Assembly: GCF_026262505.1 (NCBI RefSeq)
Contig: NC_067206.1
Span: 930,001 to 994,000, forward strand
Reading direction: 5' to 3'
Source of the DNA: Trichomonas vaginalis G3
Taxonomy: Eukaryota; Parabasalia; Trichomonadida; Trichomonadidae
Length of the DNA: 64,000 nt
Shown here: one piece after another, positions 42,451 to 51,320 of the stretch
How the letters are laid out: each line of letters opens with the position of its first letter
How positions within the stretch are numbered: position 1 is the first letter of the stretch
Made by a program: the position numbers and the translations under genes
Notes under the pieces: model-generated
What the model saw: only the letters and a program-made list of their open reading frames with translations
What the model was told of the DNA's origin: nothing
The model's database searches: none

Positions 42451-42761
42451 GTTGTTCTTGAACTGACTTCTCTCCGTCAAATATTGACAGTACGCCAGTT
42501 TTGATATAATATTGTATTAAAAACTTTCCTTTAGAAATATCGTCAGTTTTGTTGTTATATTTTGTCAACGTCAAGAACTTTCACCATCTCGGTTATACCA
42601 ACTTTCTTTGCTTTATGAAAATATTTTGGTTCAGCAAAGACTGCTATTCTATAACATTTTCCATTGTTTGTATAAAGAACTATTCTGTCAATGTATTTGT
42701 ATTGTTTGTGTGTGTAAACTTTGTTCTGCTTCAATTCGAAGAGATACTCGAATACGTCCAT
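42344..42761 (-). pseudogene. Small divergent gene, one frameshift
   Basis: From the ATG at 42761 the minus strand reads MDVFEYLFELKQNKVYTH, then YIDRIVLYTNNGKCYRIAVF, an SH3-like beta pattern, and stops at 42555. In another phase it continues NNKTDDISKGKFLIQYYI and DGEKSVQEQLTDLLPKS. That second phase runs antisense into the capsid gene's 3' end, so the true end is uncertain. It is divergent from 42780 with only 18 bases between start codons, implying a shared bidirectional promoter. Function unknown. Confidence 0.4.
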
Positions 42762-42779
42762 CTTTTTATTCTAAGTAAA

Positions 42780-43361
42780 ATGTCATTTCCGAAAAATAGA
42801 AGCGTGAGTGTTTCAAAAGGTTTAATGGCGGTGGCAGATGTGAAGTTAAATTCACCAACTCAAACAAACAGTCAAAGTGTTGTTGTCAATGTCAAAGAAA
42901 GAGATGTTGAAGTGGGGAAACCATACGAAGACGAAGATGGTATAACAATAGTTCCTGTAAAAGAACAACCAACATATCCTGAAGTTAGCAGAGACTTAAG
43001 TTCTGTTGCAGATATTCGAAATGACTACCAACAACTTAAAGACAAACTTCAAACTCAGGAGAAGATTTGTCAAGCTTTAGGTATAATGTTAAACTTGGTC
43101 GAACACAACCCTGTAAAGGTGAACTCATATGTCATTGCACCTCATGAAGTTTTGAAAGAACTATTGAAACTTTTGACAGAGGCAGACGATATAAACATCA
43201 AAGAAATAGAACCCGACGTTAGTTGCTGTGGTGTTTCATATAATGTCATTGACAAGATATACGTTATGAAAGGAGGTGAAACGTTGAACTTAAAATATAG
43301 TTTCCCAGACGTTATAAAAATATTTGACGACCACAACATTTCATTAAAGTTTGTTTGCTAA
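42780..43361 (+). CDS. VSCCG-motif conserved Polinton protein (element 2)
   Basis: This 193-aa protein starts at the ATG at 42780 (MSFPKNRSVSVSKGLM). An upstream in-phase extension exists, but it is AT-rich leader sequence. The N-terminal half is low-complexity and charged. A short coiled coil follows (RNDYQQLKDKLQTQEKI), then a globular C-terminus with APHEVLKELLKLL and DVSCCGVSYNVIDKIYVM. The C-terminal ~100 residues match the element 1 protein at 19876-20537, so this is one of few genes common to both elements. It sits between the capsid and penton candidates; a virion assembly role is inferred. Confidence 0.6.
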   Translation: MSFPKNRSVSVSKGLMAVADVKLNSPTQTNSQSVVVNVKERDVEVGKPYEDEDGITIVPVKEQPTYPEVSRDLSSVADIRNDYQQLKDKLQTQEKICQALGIMLNLVEHNPVKVNSYVIAPHEVLKELLKLLTEADDINIKEIEPDVSCCGVSYNVIDKIYVMKGGETLNLKYSFPDVIKIFDDHNISLKFVC

Positions 43362-43365
43362 GTAA

Positions 43366-44145
43366 ATGGCAGAAGACATAGTGGTTTATACTATTACGAC
43401 TAAAAACCCTGAGTCATATAATTCTATAACAACAAACTTACAAAGTCCTCAAGGACGATATTGTAAACTAACCTTAAACACAATGACGACTAAAGCCTGT
43501 TTTGCTCTTTTGACACCAGAAGACTTTGTTGTTGTGAATGGTAAAAAATACTTCTTTGAAGATACTTACTCAGATATACCACCAACAGGTTTTGTTGACT
43601 TATTTAATACTTTAAGGACGGATGTAACATGTGCTGCAACTAGAGCAGGTTTCATTATGTTTGGATGTCCGACTGAGTTTACTATAAACGATATGAGCTA
43701 TAATACAAAACTTATTTCTGGTTTTTACTACCAACAGTTTCCTATAACAGGAAAAGGTGTCATACAAGGAATGTCTGTTCCATTGACTTTAAGTACACCT
43801 ATTTTATATATTGTTTCAAACTTAGGTTCAAAGTGCTATTCGAATGTTGACAGAAACTACTATGACCAAAAGATACTCATGCGTATAAACAACACTTTCT
43901 CTGCTGGTTTGCCTATTGTTCATTCGAATGCAGAGTTTTCAGCTTTAGTAAACTCAAACACTTTAGCAAACATAAACTTAACCTTAGTTGACGCAAACTT
44001 TGTTCCTGTAAAACTTTTATGTCCTATGTATTTGTCAATGACGGCAGAAAGTTTCGAATTGGAAGATGCAACTGGTGAAAGTATTGTACTACAAGAACAA
44101 CTTCAACAACAAATAGCTCAAGAACAACAAATAGCTCAAGAATAA
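43366..44145 (+). CDS. Candidate minor capsid (penton-type) protein, C-terminal Gln repeat
   Basis: This intact 259-aa protein starts 4 bases after the previous stop. It is beta-rich: MAEDIVVYTITTKNP, GRYCKLTLNTMTTKACF, then RAGFIMFGCPTEF, and near the end ANINLTLVDANFVPVKLL and a CPMYLSMTAE strand. Strand spacing and length fit a single jelly-roll. The C-terminus is a short LQQQIAQEQ repeat. Its position just after the capsid gene suits a virion protein, but two other proteins in this element (51321, 56638) are rival penton candidates. The fold is not proven. Confidence 0.45.
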   Translation: MAEDIVVYTITTKNPESYNSITTNLQSPQGRYCKLTLNTMTTKACFALLTPEDFVVVNGKKYFFEDTYSDIPPTGFVDLFNTLRTDVTCAATRAGFIMFGCPTEFTINDMSYNTKLISGFYYQQFPITGKGVIQGMSVPLTLSTPILYIVSNLGSKCYSNVDRNYYDQKILMRINNTFSAGLPIVHSNAEFSALVNSNTLANINLTLVDANFVPVKLLCPMYLSMTAESFELEDATGESIVLQEQLQQQIAQEQQIAQE

Positions 44146-44173
44146 AAAAAATATTTTTTTTATTCTTATAAAA

Positions 44174-45409
44174 ATGTACAGAATAGATGTTTCAGATTTT
44201 TATGACTTCCAAACATTCAGAAATATGTGTCCATTTCGAGACTATAACAAAGCAGTCGAGAATTTGAAACGTTTAGTCATTTATGTTGACTCTGCCCCAG
44301 AATGTTATGTCATGAAAGAATGGGATGTTGTCTTTAACAAACCAAGAGCAACAATAGTGTCTGAACAAGAATGTAAACAGAAACTTAAGAAAATAAAAGT
44401 TGTACAAGTTGGCATGAAGATGTTAGATGCTTGGGATATCTTATTGTCAAAGTTAGAAGATTTTTCAGTTCGAGGTATAAAGTTCTATACACCTTCTCCA
44501 AACTTCTATTCTATCTTCACTGGATATAAATACGAACAAGTAGAATGGAAAGAAAATATTATAGAAGCTTGGTTAGACCATGTCAAAGAAATTATATGCA
44601 ATGGAAACGAAAAGGTTTATGAGTATATCTTATGTTGGTTTGCAAACATCTTACAACATCCAAGTGCTAAAAATGAAACTGCTCTCATTATAATTGGAAA
44701 ACAAGGAACTGGTAAGAACACTTTCTTTACAGATATTTTGTGCAAACTGTTAGAAGGTTATTCGAATCCGAATATGACAAACTTAGAAAACATCTGCGGT
44801 AAATTTAACTCTTCAATAGAGAATATGAAACTTATAGTATGTAACGAACTTCAAAGTATAGATACAACAAAAGTTTTGAACTCAGATGCTTTGAAGAGTC
44901 TTATAACAGACAAAGTTGGAGTTGTTGAAAGAAAATATAAAGACCAAAGAGTTTGTGAAAATGTTGCAAACTTCATTATGGTTTCAAACAATGCTGTTCC
45001 GATGAAGTTAGAAAGTTCTGACAGAAGATATGTAGTTGTCAGAACGTCAGATTCTCATATGCAAGATACAGAATATTTTGACGACTTAGCAGAAACTTTG
45101 ACATCTGACTTTTACAACCACTTGTTCTCATATTTCATGACATTAGATATTTCAAAGTTCAATCCAAGACAAATTCCACATACCGAAGAGAGACAAACAT
45201 TGTTAGAAGCAAACAAGAGTGTATATGAACTGTTCATAGATGAAACTGACTTTGAGTGTTTAGATGAAAGGTCATTGTACGATTCGTATAAACAATATTG
45301 TCAAGAATATGGTTATATGACAGCGTCTAAACGAACATTCTTGGCAAATGTCAAAAGTCTTTTAGATGTTCAGAATGGCGTATATACAAAGAAAAATTTT
45401 TCTGAGTAA
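44174..45409 (+). CDS. D5-like superfamily 3 helicase
   Basis: This intact 411-aa protein has its ATG at 44174. SF3 helicases unwind DNA at viral origins as hexamers. The Walker A is GKQGTGKN (residues 175-182). The Walker B-like LIVCNE (220-225) has Asn where Asp is common. Motif C is NFIMVSNN (266-273) and an arginine-finger block SSDRRYVVVR begins at 281. The ~40 residues before Walker A (IEAWLDHVKEIICNGNE, CWFANILQHP) match the D5_N-type region of NCLDV, virophage and PLV helicases. No primase domain is seen in the N-terminal 120 residues. It is preceded by an A/T-rich leader similar to those of other element 2 genes. Confidence 0.85.
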   Translation: MYRIDVSDFYDFQTFRNMCPFRDYNKAVENLKRLVIYVDSAPECYVMKEWDVVFNKPRATIVSEQECKQKLKKIKVVQVGMKMLDAWDILLSKLEDFSVRGIKFYTPSPNFYSIFTGYKYEQVEWKENIIEAWLDHVKEIICNGNEKVYEYILCWFANILQHPSAKNETALIIIGKQGTGKNTFFTDILCKLLEGYSNPNMTNLENICGKFNSSIENMKLIVCNELQSIDTTKVLNSDALKSLITDKVGVVERKYKDQRVCENVANFIMVSNNAVPMKLESSDRRYVVVRTSDSHMQDTEYFDDLAETLTSDFYNHLFSYFMTLDISKFNPRQIPHTEERQTLLEANKSVYELFIDETDFECLDERSLYDSYKQYCQEYGYMTASKRTFLANVKSLLDVQNGVYTKKNFSE

Positions 45410-45444
45410 ATTTAAAAAAAATATTTTTTTATCCGATAGAAAAG

Positions 45445-45864
45445 ATGGCAAAATTCATCTCAGTAAACAAGTACATGACAGAAGTCAAAGATAAGTTAGC
45501 TCCATTCGCATATTTGAATGTTTACTTCTACCATTTTGAAAAGTCTACATTTGACAAAGTTTGGAACATCGAACCAGTTAAGTTTGCTATTGTGACTAAA
45601 AATGGTGCGAAATTTGAAGACTTAGACATAGAAGGTTTGTTAGCAGTCAAAGAAAATTTTGACAGAAGGTTTTCAAACCTTAAAGAAGGCAAAGCATACA
45701 AACTTGTTATACCTTATGAACCAAAGAAAGCAGACGACTATGAATATTATGAGTCTAAGATAGTTGAAGTTCAAGGTAAATTGGGTAAAAAGATTTTAGA
45801 GTCTAAACCAGTGTTTGCTCCTAAAGAGGAAGAGAACATTGACATTGACCCAGAAATGTTCTAA
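45445..45864 (+). CDS. Acidic-tailed conserved Polinton protein, candidate ssDNA-binding protein
   Basis: This intact 139-aa protein is the homologue of the element 1 protein at 27565-28044. It starts MAKFISVNKYMTEVKDKL and continues LNVYFYHFEKSTFDKVWN and EPVKFAIVTKNGAKF, a beta-rich body that could be an OB-like fold. The tail EEENIDIDPEMF is acidic with a hydrophobic end, like SSB tails. It lies 35 bases after the helicase on the same strand, a natural place for a replication SSB. The function is inferred, not recognised by family. Confidence 0.5.
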   Translation: MAKFISVNKYMTEVKDKLAPFAYLNVYFYHFEKSTFDKVWNIEPVKFAIVTKNGAKFEDLDIEGLLAVKENFDRRFSNLKEGKAYKLVIPYEPKKADDYEYYESKIVEVQGKLGKKILESKPVFAPKEEENIDIDPEMF

Positions 45865-45880
45865 AAATAAAATTTTATTT

Positions 45881-46324
45881 TTACATGTCAAATTTCTTTT
45901 TCTCTGGTTCAGGTTCTTTCTTCTCTTCTACTTTCTTTTCTTTCTTTTCTCTCTTCTTCTTTTCTGGTGGAGTTATGTCAAACTTCTCAGAACCATATTT
46001 TTGTAAAAGTGCTTTGTCATTTAATAGCTCTTCTATTCTGTTTTCTATTTCATTTTCAAGAACAGCGCATGTGTCTTCTTTGCATTCTAAGAAGTTTTGT
46101 TGGACTTCATCTCTCCAAGAGGCGTCATCTCTGTCAACAAGTCTGTCATTGACAAATTTTAAGACTTCTCTGCTTAAGGTTTTATGGTTCTTGTCATATT
46201 CCCAGAAACAGAACTTTAGAACAAATTCCCCTTTCTTGTTTACACTATGTAAGATTTTATGGTCGACAGATGTTTTGCTGTCGAAAAGCTTGTCTCGAAT
46301 ATAGATAGCGAAATCGCTAGACAT
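45881..46324 (-). CDS. Element 2 hypothetical protein with Lys/Glu-rich tail
   Basis: This intact 147-aa frame has its ATG at 46324. A globular N-terminal ~110 residues (MSSDFAIYIRDKLFDSKTS, FVLKFCFWEYDKNHKTL) precedes a charged tail KKKREKKEKKVEEKKEPEPE. It is divergent from the packaging ATPase at 46361 with 36 bases between starts, so the two probably share a promoter region. Function unknown. Confidence 0.55.
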   Translation of the reverse strand: MSSDFAIYIRDKLFDSKTSVDHKILHSVNKKGEFVLKFCFWEYDKNHKTLSREVLKFVNDRLVDRDDASWRDEVQQNFLECKEDTCAVLENEIENRIEELLNDKALLQKYGSEKFDITPPEKKKREKKEKKVEEKKEPEPEKKKFDM

Positions 46325-46360
46325 TTCCTAAAAGATAAAATTTTTAATTTTTCTAAAAAT

Positions 46361-47236
46361 ATGTTAGAAAAAAAGTTTGCTGACATTGACAAGAAATTTG
46401 AGAATGTTTTAAACAAGAACAAGAGGAAGTTAGAAAATGCTCAGATAAAACCCATACATGACAAGTTCCTATTTGCTCAGAATGGTATAACAGGTCTAAT
46501 CGCACCACCTGGGTCGGGTAAGACTTTCACTTATCTTAAAATGGCTGCACAACAACAAGAACTAGATGAGAAGAACCCATTCTATGAGTTAGTTGTTATT
46601 TGTAGTACTTCTGGTCAATTTGACCAAACCGTCAATTCGTTCAAAGATATTATAAAGAAGTCTAAGTTAGTATGTATAAAGGATACTGAGTTGTTAGATT
46701 GGATAAAGAAGTACCAAAGAAGAGTTTTGAAGTATAATGCTATAAATGAGTATATAAATTCTAAGTTTAAAGACCCAAATGAGGAAATGCAGAGAATATT
46801 AGAGAAGAAACACTTCAGAAACAAACAGAAAGAGATAGAATACATTTCGAAGAAATTGCAATCTTACGATTGGAAGACATACCCTCATAGATGTCTTCTT
46901 ATTTTAGATGACTTTGCTTCTCATCCTTTGCTTAAGAATAGAGAACAAGATATGTGTCGAATTCTTAAGAAGCTCAGACACTTTAACATTTCAGTTGTCA
47001 TTTGTGTACAGACAGCAAAGAGTTTAAGTAAGGATGTAAAGAGAATACTTACTGACATTGTACTTTTCCCCGGATTGTCCGAAGACGATTTCATGGAACT
47101 TATGAAAGAGTCCATGGCAGGTAAGTTTGACAGACATGAACTATGGGAGAAGTATAAAGTCATACAAGACCCTCATACTTCTTTCAGAATTCATATCTAC
47201 GCAAACAAAGTTCAAATTGTAAAAAGTCAAGCTTGA
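46361..47236 (+). CDS. Genome packaging ATPase (A32/FtsK-HerA type)
   Basis: This is a 291-aa motor ATPase for filling the capsid. I start at the ATG at 46361; upstream in-phase codons overlap the divergent gene and are AT-rich leader. Walker A is APPGSGKTF (residues 48-56). A conserved VVICSTSGQFDQ strand lies near 80. Walker B is LLILDDF (about 179-185). A sensor-like VVICVQTAKSLSKDVKR follows, then LFPGLSEDDFMELM, all typical of A32-like ATPases of Polintons, virophages and NCLDVs. The frame is intact. It is the counterpart of the broken gene at 21508 in element 1. Confidence 0.83.
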   Translation: MLEKKFADIDKKFENVLNKNKRKLENAQIKPIHDKFLFAQNGITGLIAPPGSGKTFTYLKMAAQQQELDEKNPFYELVVICSTSGQFDQTVNSFKDIIKKSKLVCIKDTELLDWIKKYQRRVLKYNAINEYINSKFKDPNEEMQRILEKKHFRNKQKEIEYISKKLQSYDWKTYPHRCLLILDDFASHPLLKNREQDMCRILKKLRHFNISVVICVQTAKSLSKDVKRILTDIVLFPGLSEDDFMELMKESMAGKFDRHELWEKYKVIQDPHTSFRIHIYANKVQIVKSQA

Positions 47237-47245
47237 AAAATGTAA

Positions 47246-47692
47246 GTGTTTAGTCTTAGTAAGTCTGTTGTGGTGCTGGGGCTGTCGGTTCTTCTGGCTT
47301 TGGAAGACATTCAGGAAGAGGAACGTCGGACATTCGTTTGTGTCCTGTCGGAAGGAAGAACTTTTCCTGTTGGAAGGAAGAACTTTTCCTGTTGGAAGGA
47401 AAATTTTTTTCTGTTGGAAGGAAAAACTTTTCCTGAAGTTCGACCAAAAAGTTCTCAATTTTCGAAAATTTGAATGGTTTACGGACGGACAACTGGAAAA
47501 TTTTTTCTTGTCGTCGGGAATTTTTTTTCCAGTTGTCGGGAAATTTTTTTCCAGTTGTCGGGAAGGACTTGGAATGTCGGAAGGAAGAACTTGGAATGTC
47601 GGAAGGAAGAACTTGGAATGCCAGAAGGATTTGACAAGCCAATTTACCATCTAGAGCTACCTGAGCCATCTGAAGTCAAGCTTGAAAAATAA
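47246..47692. repeat. Phe/Lys/Pro-coding tandem repeat region, open on both strands
   Basis: This region has interspersed ~22-bp tandem repeats: GTTGGAAGGAAGAACTTTTC, AGTTGTCGGGAAATTTTTTT and TTGGAATGTCGGAAGGAAGA. Frames are open on both strands, as expected for a short repeat without stops. The minus strand ends in a protein-like tail (MSDVPLPECLPKPEEPTAPA) at 47256, and the plus strand ends in MPEGFDKPIYHLELPEP before 47692. It is probably a degenerated Pro/Lys-rich gene expanded by slippage. The coding strand is not decided. Confidence 0.5.
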
Positions 47693-47701
47693 ATGGTTCA
47701 T

Positions 47702-48508
47702 TTACTCTGCTTGTTTGAAGTTGTCAAAATACTCTGTTATTTTTTCTTTCAGTAGCGGTAAGTCTTCTTTGAAGGTAAAAATTGTACAACCTTTCATATC
47801 ATAGTGTGTTTGAGGTAACGTATCTTGAACTATTTGTTTCACATCTTCATTTGGGGTCATTGAAATCGGTAAGTTTTCGCGATAGAACCAATTTCTGTCA
47901 GATTTGTAAATCTTAGCAAGGTCGTAAAAGCTTTTGTTGTTTCTTCTGACTAAATGCAACATAACCATATCTTTATCTTCTTCATTTTCCATCTCTTCAG
48001 TATAAATCATATACTTATAGTTCTTTTCCTTTCCTTTTGGTACCGAACGTGGTATTCTTTTCTGAATGCTTTTGTCTTTTGCTTCAAGCTTGTTCTCTAG
48101 CTCTTCACGTTCTTGTCTATGAATTTCGTCAAGAAGTTTACAAACATACCATGAATAGCGAGCTGAAGCCCATTGTGCCACAGCATTTACAAGAAGTCTA
48201 TGAACATAATATCCTTTCAAACAAGGAGCCAAATTCTTGCGATTTTCGAATGGAATCTCTTCCCTCGGTTTTCCGAGGGAAGCAAACATATGAGGAAATT
48301 CTTCTAAAAGTTCTTTTGTCTGTTGGTTTTCAAACCAATGATATGCTTGCTTTGTAGAACGAAGAGCATTCAAAATACTTTGCATTTGGTACATATCGTC
48401 TTTGACCGAACGAATGAGACGGAGTTGTTTGTTAAACTGAACCCACTCATATTCTTCATTTATAGCTTCATGAACGATAGCAGTTGTTGTGTTCTCTGTT
48501 GTTGACAT
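47702..48508 (-). CDS. KilA-N domain protein 1, with DUF3627-like C-terminus
   Basis: This is a 268-aa protein from the ATG at 48508. In-phase sequence further upstream is AT-rich leader with no coding look. The KilA-N signature is partial: KQAYHWFENQQTKELLEEF, then CLKGYYVHRLLVNAVAQWAS and RYSWYVCKLLDEI, followed by a charged helix. The C-terminal part (YMIYTEEMEN, MVMLHLVRRNNKSF, NLPISMTPNED) resembles the DUF3627-type domain that follows KilA-N in NCLDV proteins. KilA-N is a DNA-binding domain common in large DNA viruses and phages. Its upstream region carries the GGTGA dyad repeats, so autoregulation is plausible. Confidence 0.72.
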   Translation of the reverse strand: MSTTENTTTAIVHEAINEEYEWVQFNKQLRLIRSVKDDMYQMQSILNALRSTKQAYHWFENQQTKELLEEFPHMFASLGKPREEIPFENRKNLAPCLKGYYVHRLLVNAVAQWASARYSWYVCKLLDEIHRQEREELENKLEAKDKSIQKRIPRSVPKGKEKNYKYMIYTEEMENEEDKDMVMLHLVRRNNKSFYDLAKIYKSDRNWFYRENLPISMTPNEDVKQIVQDTLPQTHYDMKGCTIFTFKEDLPLLKEKITEYFDNFKQAE

Positions 48509-48613
48509 ATCTGTCTTTACATACAAAATAAAAAAAATAAATAAAAATAAAACTAACTTTATTTTTTCTATCTTAAGGAAATTCACGAAATTTGGTCATT
48601 TTTCAGCAAAAAT

Positions 48614-49022
48614 AATGTTTAGGTGAAGAGGTGACATCTCACCCGTTTTCTCACCTGTTTTCTCACCTCGTGAATTTTCATGATTTCTTCGTATATGTTT
48701 TGTCAAGACTTCTTCGTATATGTTTTGTCAAGACTTCTTCGTATATGCTTTGTCAAGACTTCTTCGTAAATGTTTTGTCAAGACTTCATCGTAATGAGCG
48801 TAAATCAGACAAAAATATATTTTAGGTGAAGAGGTGACATCTCACCTGTTTTCTCACCTGTTTTCTCACCTCAGTTATTTTTTAAATTTTGTGAAAACTC
48901 AACGGTTTGACACATGCCCTAAAAATTATTTTACTCAGAATTTTGTTGCTGAATTCAGCAAAAAATAATGTTTAGGTGAAGAGGTGAGATTTCACCTGTT
49001 TTTTCACCTCTTTTCTCACCTG
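48614..49022. repeat. GGTGA dyad and TTCGTATATG repeats upstream of KilA-N 1
   Basis: Three copies of the dyad unit start AGGTGAAGAGGTGA at about 48620, 48824 and 48971. Each is followed by TCACC words at ~12-base spacing. Between the first two lie tandem copies of TTCGTATATGTTTTGTCAAG. The block fills the gap between the KilA-N 1 start and the stop of 49028. It is the same family as in the TIRs. I infer a protein-binding array. Confidence 0.8.
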
Positions 49023-49027
49023 TTATT

Positions 49028-49969
49028 TTATAAGCGTTTTACATGAATTGTACGATGTATATTTGAAATCCTAAACAGTTTTGTAGCTTCTATTTCTTCT
49101 GTCAGTACATCGAATGTTTTAACGATACCGAAAGTTTCTTTATACTTCTTCTTGACGTCAGATAATAGGAAATCTTCTGCTGTTGGATAGTTTTTGTTCA
49201 GAAATGCTAACATATCCATTTTATTTTCTGCTGGTTTTTCTGCTTCTTTCTTTAAGTCTGCATAGTCGTTTCGCATACGTTCTATCTCTTTGACGGAGTA
49301 GTTATATTTCCTCATTGCTGCTTTACATTTAGAACATTGCGGATTCATTTTTGCGTTATATTCTGAAACCTTACCTGCTAAAACAACCAAGGCGTCAATG
49401 GTTTTCTTTAACTCAAAAGTTGCTGGTCTTATTTGTTCGTTCCATATTTTACATCTTCTATCTTTATCTCTTATTTCCCATACACATTTTGCAACTAATG
49501 AAACAAAGTTGTCGTAGGTCTTAAATTCTTCAGATTTATATATGTCAGAAACATTCTTATATACCATGTCGCAATCTTTGTCCATAACCTTATGGTTGCA
49601 ATGAAAACCAAGGAATTCATAATTTACCTTTCGTATGAACTTCTTTATTTCTACTGAGTCAGTAACTTTAACTTCAATTTCGTCGAATTCAGGAATAGTG
49701 AGTTTTTGTTGTTGGATTTCAGGAAGTTTAGGTAGATGGTCAATAATATCCTGCATTTCATAAAGATACTGTTCATTTGTTTCATCTTTCGCACTACAGT
49801 CTAAATTACTTGTTAAAAGTTCTTGCTTTATCTTCTGGATTTTTGTTTCGAAAGTATATGAAGAAGGAATGAAGCTTTTCATCTCTACTAACATAGATGT
49901 TGGATTCATAACTAGCGAGTTTGGTGCTGTAGTTGTTTGAACTGTTGTTGTGCCGATTGTTGAAATCAT
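49028..49969 (-). CDS. Element 2 hypothetical protein with Cys pair
   Basis: This intact 313-aa frame has its ATG at 49969. A Thr-rich start (MISTIGTTTVQTTTAP) leads into a helical body (FVSLVAKCVWEIRDKDRRC). A possible half zinc site CSKCKAAMRK follows, then a coiled-coil segment and a C-terminal ~60 residues (FLNKNYPTAEDFLLSDV, RISNIHRTIHVKRL). It has the same gene-end repeat and AT-rich leader arrangement as the KilA-N genes on each side, so it may belong to the same regulatory set. Family not recognised. Confidence 0.55.
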   Translation of the reverse strand: MISTIGTTTVQTTTAPNSLVMNPTSMLVEMKSFIPSSYTFETKIQKIKQELLTSNLDCSAKDETNEQYLYEMQDIIDHLPKLPEIQQQKLTIPEFDEIEVKVTDSVEIKKFIRKVNYEFLGFHCNHKVMDKDCDMVYKNVSDIYKSEEFKTYDNFVSLVAKCVWEIRDKDRRCKIWNEQIRPATFELKKTIDALVVLAGKVSEYNAKMNPQCSKCKAAMRKYNYSVKEIERMRNDYADLKKEAEKPAENKMDMLAFLNKNYPTAEDFLLSDVKKKYKETFGIVKTFDVLTEEIEATKLFRISNIHRTIHVKRL

Positions 49970-50045
49970 GTCTTTTATACAAAATAAAAAAAAATAAATA
50001 AAATAAAGTTAGTTTTATTTTTTATTTCGGGAAAATTCATGAAAA

Positions 50046-50104
50046 TTCAAGAGGTGAGAAAACAGGTGAGAAAACAGGTGAGATGTCACCTCTTCACCTA
50101 AACA
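50046..50104. repeat. Single GGTGA dyad unit upstream of the gene at 49028-49969
   Basis: One inverted copy of the unit (ending TCACCTCTTCACCTAAAC) lies about 80-135 bases before the ATG at 49969. It shows that each of the three minus-strand genes here has at least one unit in its upstream region. Confidence 0.75.
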
Positions 50105-50141
50105 TTATTTTTGCCGAATTCAATAAAAATAAATGGTTCAT

Positions 50142-50804
50142 TTACTCACAATATTTTTGTACAAAACGACCCCAAACTTTTAACTTCTTTTCTGCAGCTT
50201 CAAATGCTATCTTAGCGAGTTCATATTCTCTAAATTCTCTCTTTAAATCTTCTTGTTCCCATTGGTCTAGTTCGTATGGAGAATCTTTATAACCATAACA
50301 TATCTCACGTTCATGTTCTATTTGTTTTTCGCACATTTTTCTAACTTCTTGTTCGAACAAAGGTTTAGCATTCTCTACTGTATCTTCAAGTTCTTCTTCA
50401 TCTAATTTCTCATGAACTTTCTTGTCTATGGAGTCCATAATTTTTCCAACTGCTATGCAATATTTTGGAGAAGCCCACATTGCTATATAGTTTATAAGTC
50501 TTGGGTCTACATACGTTCCTCTAACCTGTTTGATTTCATCTGGAATTCCTGCATGAATTTTGTATAAAAACCAACCGCCGGAATTCCGGCGGTTGCTATA
50601 TTCTTCACAAAACGCCTTATAATACTCTTCCCAGGACTTATTTTCCAACAACTTTCTAAAGTCTTTCCTAAACTGCTGACACATATTTGTTACATTTATA
50701 TAACCATCCTTGTCTCTACGTAAGACTTCAATACCGTTGTAAGTGCCTTTTGTGAATGTTTCGCCATTAGATTTGTTCGTGAACGTTTTTGCTTCGACTG
50801 TCAT
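50142..50804 (-). CDS. KilA-N domain protein 2
   Basis: This intact 220-aa protein has its ATG at 50804. The KilA-N domain is clear: VLRRDKDGYINVTNMCQQF, KSWEEYYKAFCEEY, GGWFLYKIHAGIPDE, then YVDPRLINYIAMWASPKYC. A linker (DSIDKKVHEKLDEEELED) and an acidic coiled-coil C-terminus follow. It is likely a DNA-binding regulator of element 2. The nucleotide stretch encoding DKKVHEKLDEE recurs in both TIRs, so part of this gene has been captured by the repeat arrays. It shares its layout with KilA-N 1 but has a different C-terminal domain. Confidence 0.85.
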   Translation of the reverse strand: MTVEAKTFTNKSNGETFTKGTYNGIEVLRRDKDGYINVTNMCQQFRKDFRKLLENKSWEEYYKAFCEEYSNRRNSGGWFLYKIHAGIPDEIKQVRGTYVDPRLINYIAMWASPKYCIAVGKIMDSIDKKVHEKLDEEELEDTVENAKPLFEQEVRKMCEKQIEHEREICYGYKDSPYELDQWEQEDLKREFREYELAKIAFEAAEKKLKVWGRFVQKYCE

Positions 50805-50878
50805 TTCAGTTCTTACAATAAAAATAAAAAATATTTTTTTAAAAAAACCAACTTTTTATTTTATTTCGGGAAAATTCA

Positions 50879-51312
50879 TGAAAATTCATGAGGTGAGAAA
50901 AGAGGTGAGAAAACAGGTGAGATGTCACCTCTTCACCTAAAATATATTTTTGGGTCATTTACGCTCATTACGATGAAGAAGTTTTGACAAAACATTTACG
51001 ATGAAGAAGTTTCGACAAAACATTTACGAAGAAGTCTTGACAAAACATTTACGATGAAGAAGTTTCGACAAAACATTTACGATGAAGAAGTTTCGACAAA
51101 ACATTTACGATGAAATTCATGAAAATTCATGAGGTGAGAAAAGAGGTGAGAAAACGGGTGAGATGTCACCTCTTCACCTAAACATTATTTTTGGGTCATT
51201 TACGCTCATTACGAAGAAGTTTCGACAAAACATAAACGATGAAATTCATGAAAATTCAAGAGGGTAGAAAAGAGGTTAGAAATGAGGTTAGATATACCCA
51301 TCTACCCTAAAC
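50879..51312. repeat. GGTGA dyads and TTTACGATGAAG repeats upstream of KilA-N 2
   Basis: Dyad units lie at about 50890-50940, 51130-51182 and, diverged (GGTTAG), at 51260-51312. Between the first two are five or more tandem copies of GACAAAACATTTACGATGAA. It is the inverse complement of the plus-strand forms. It fills the gap between KilA-N 2 and the gene at 51321. Confidence 0.8.
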
Positions 51313-51320
51313 ATTATTTT

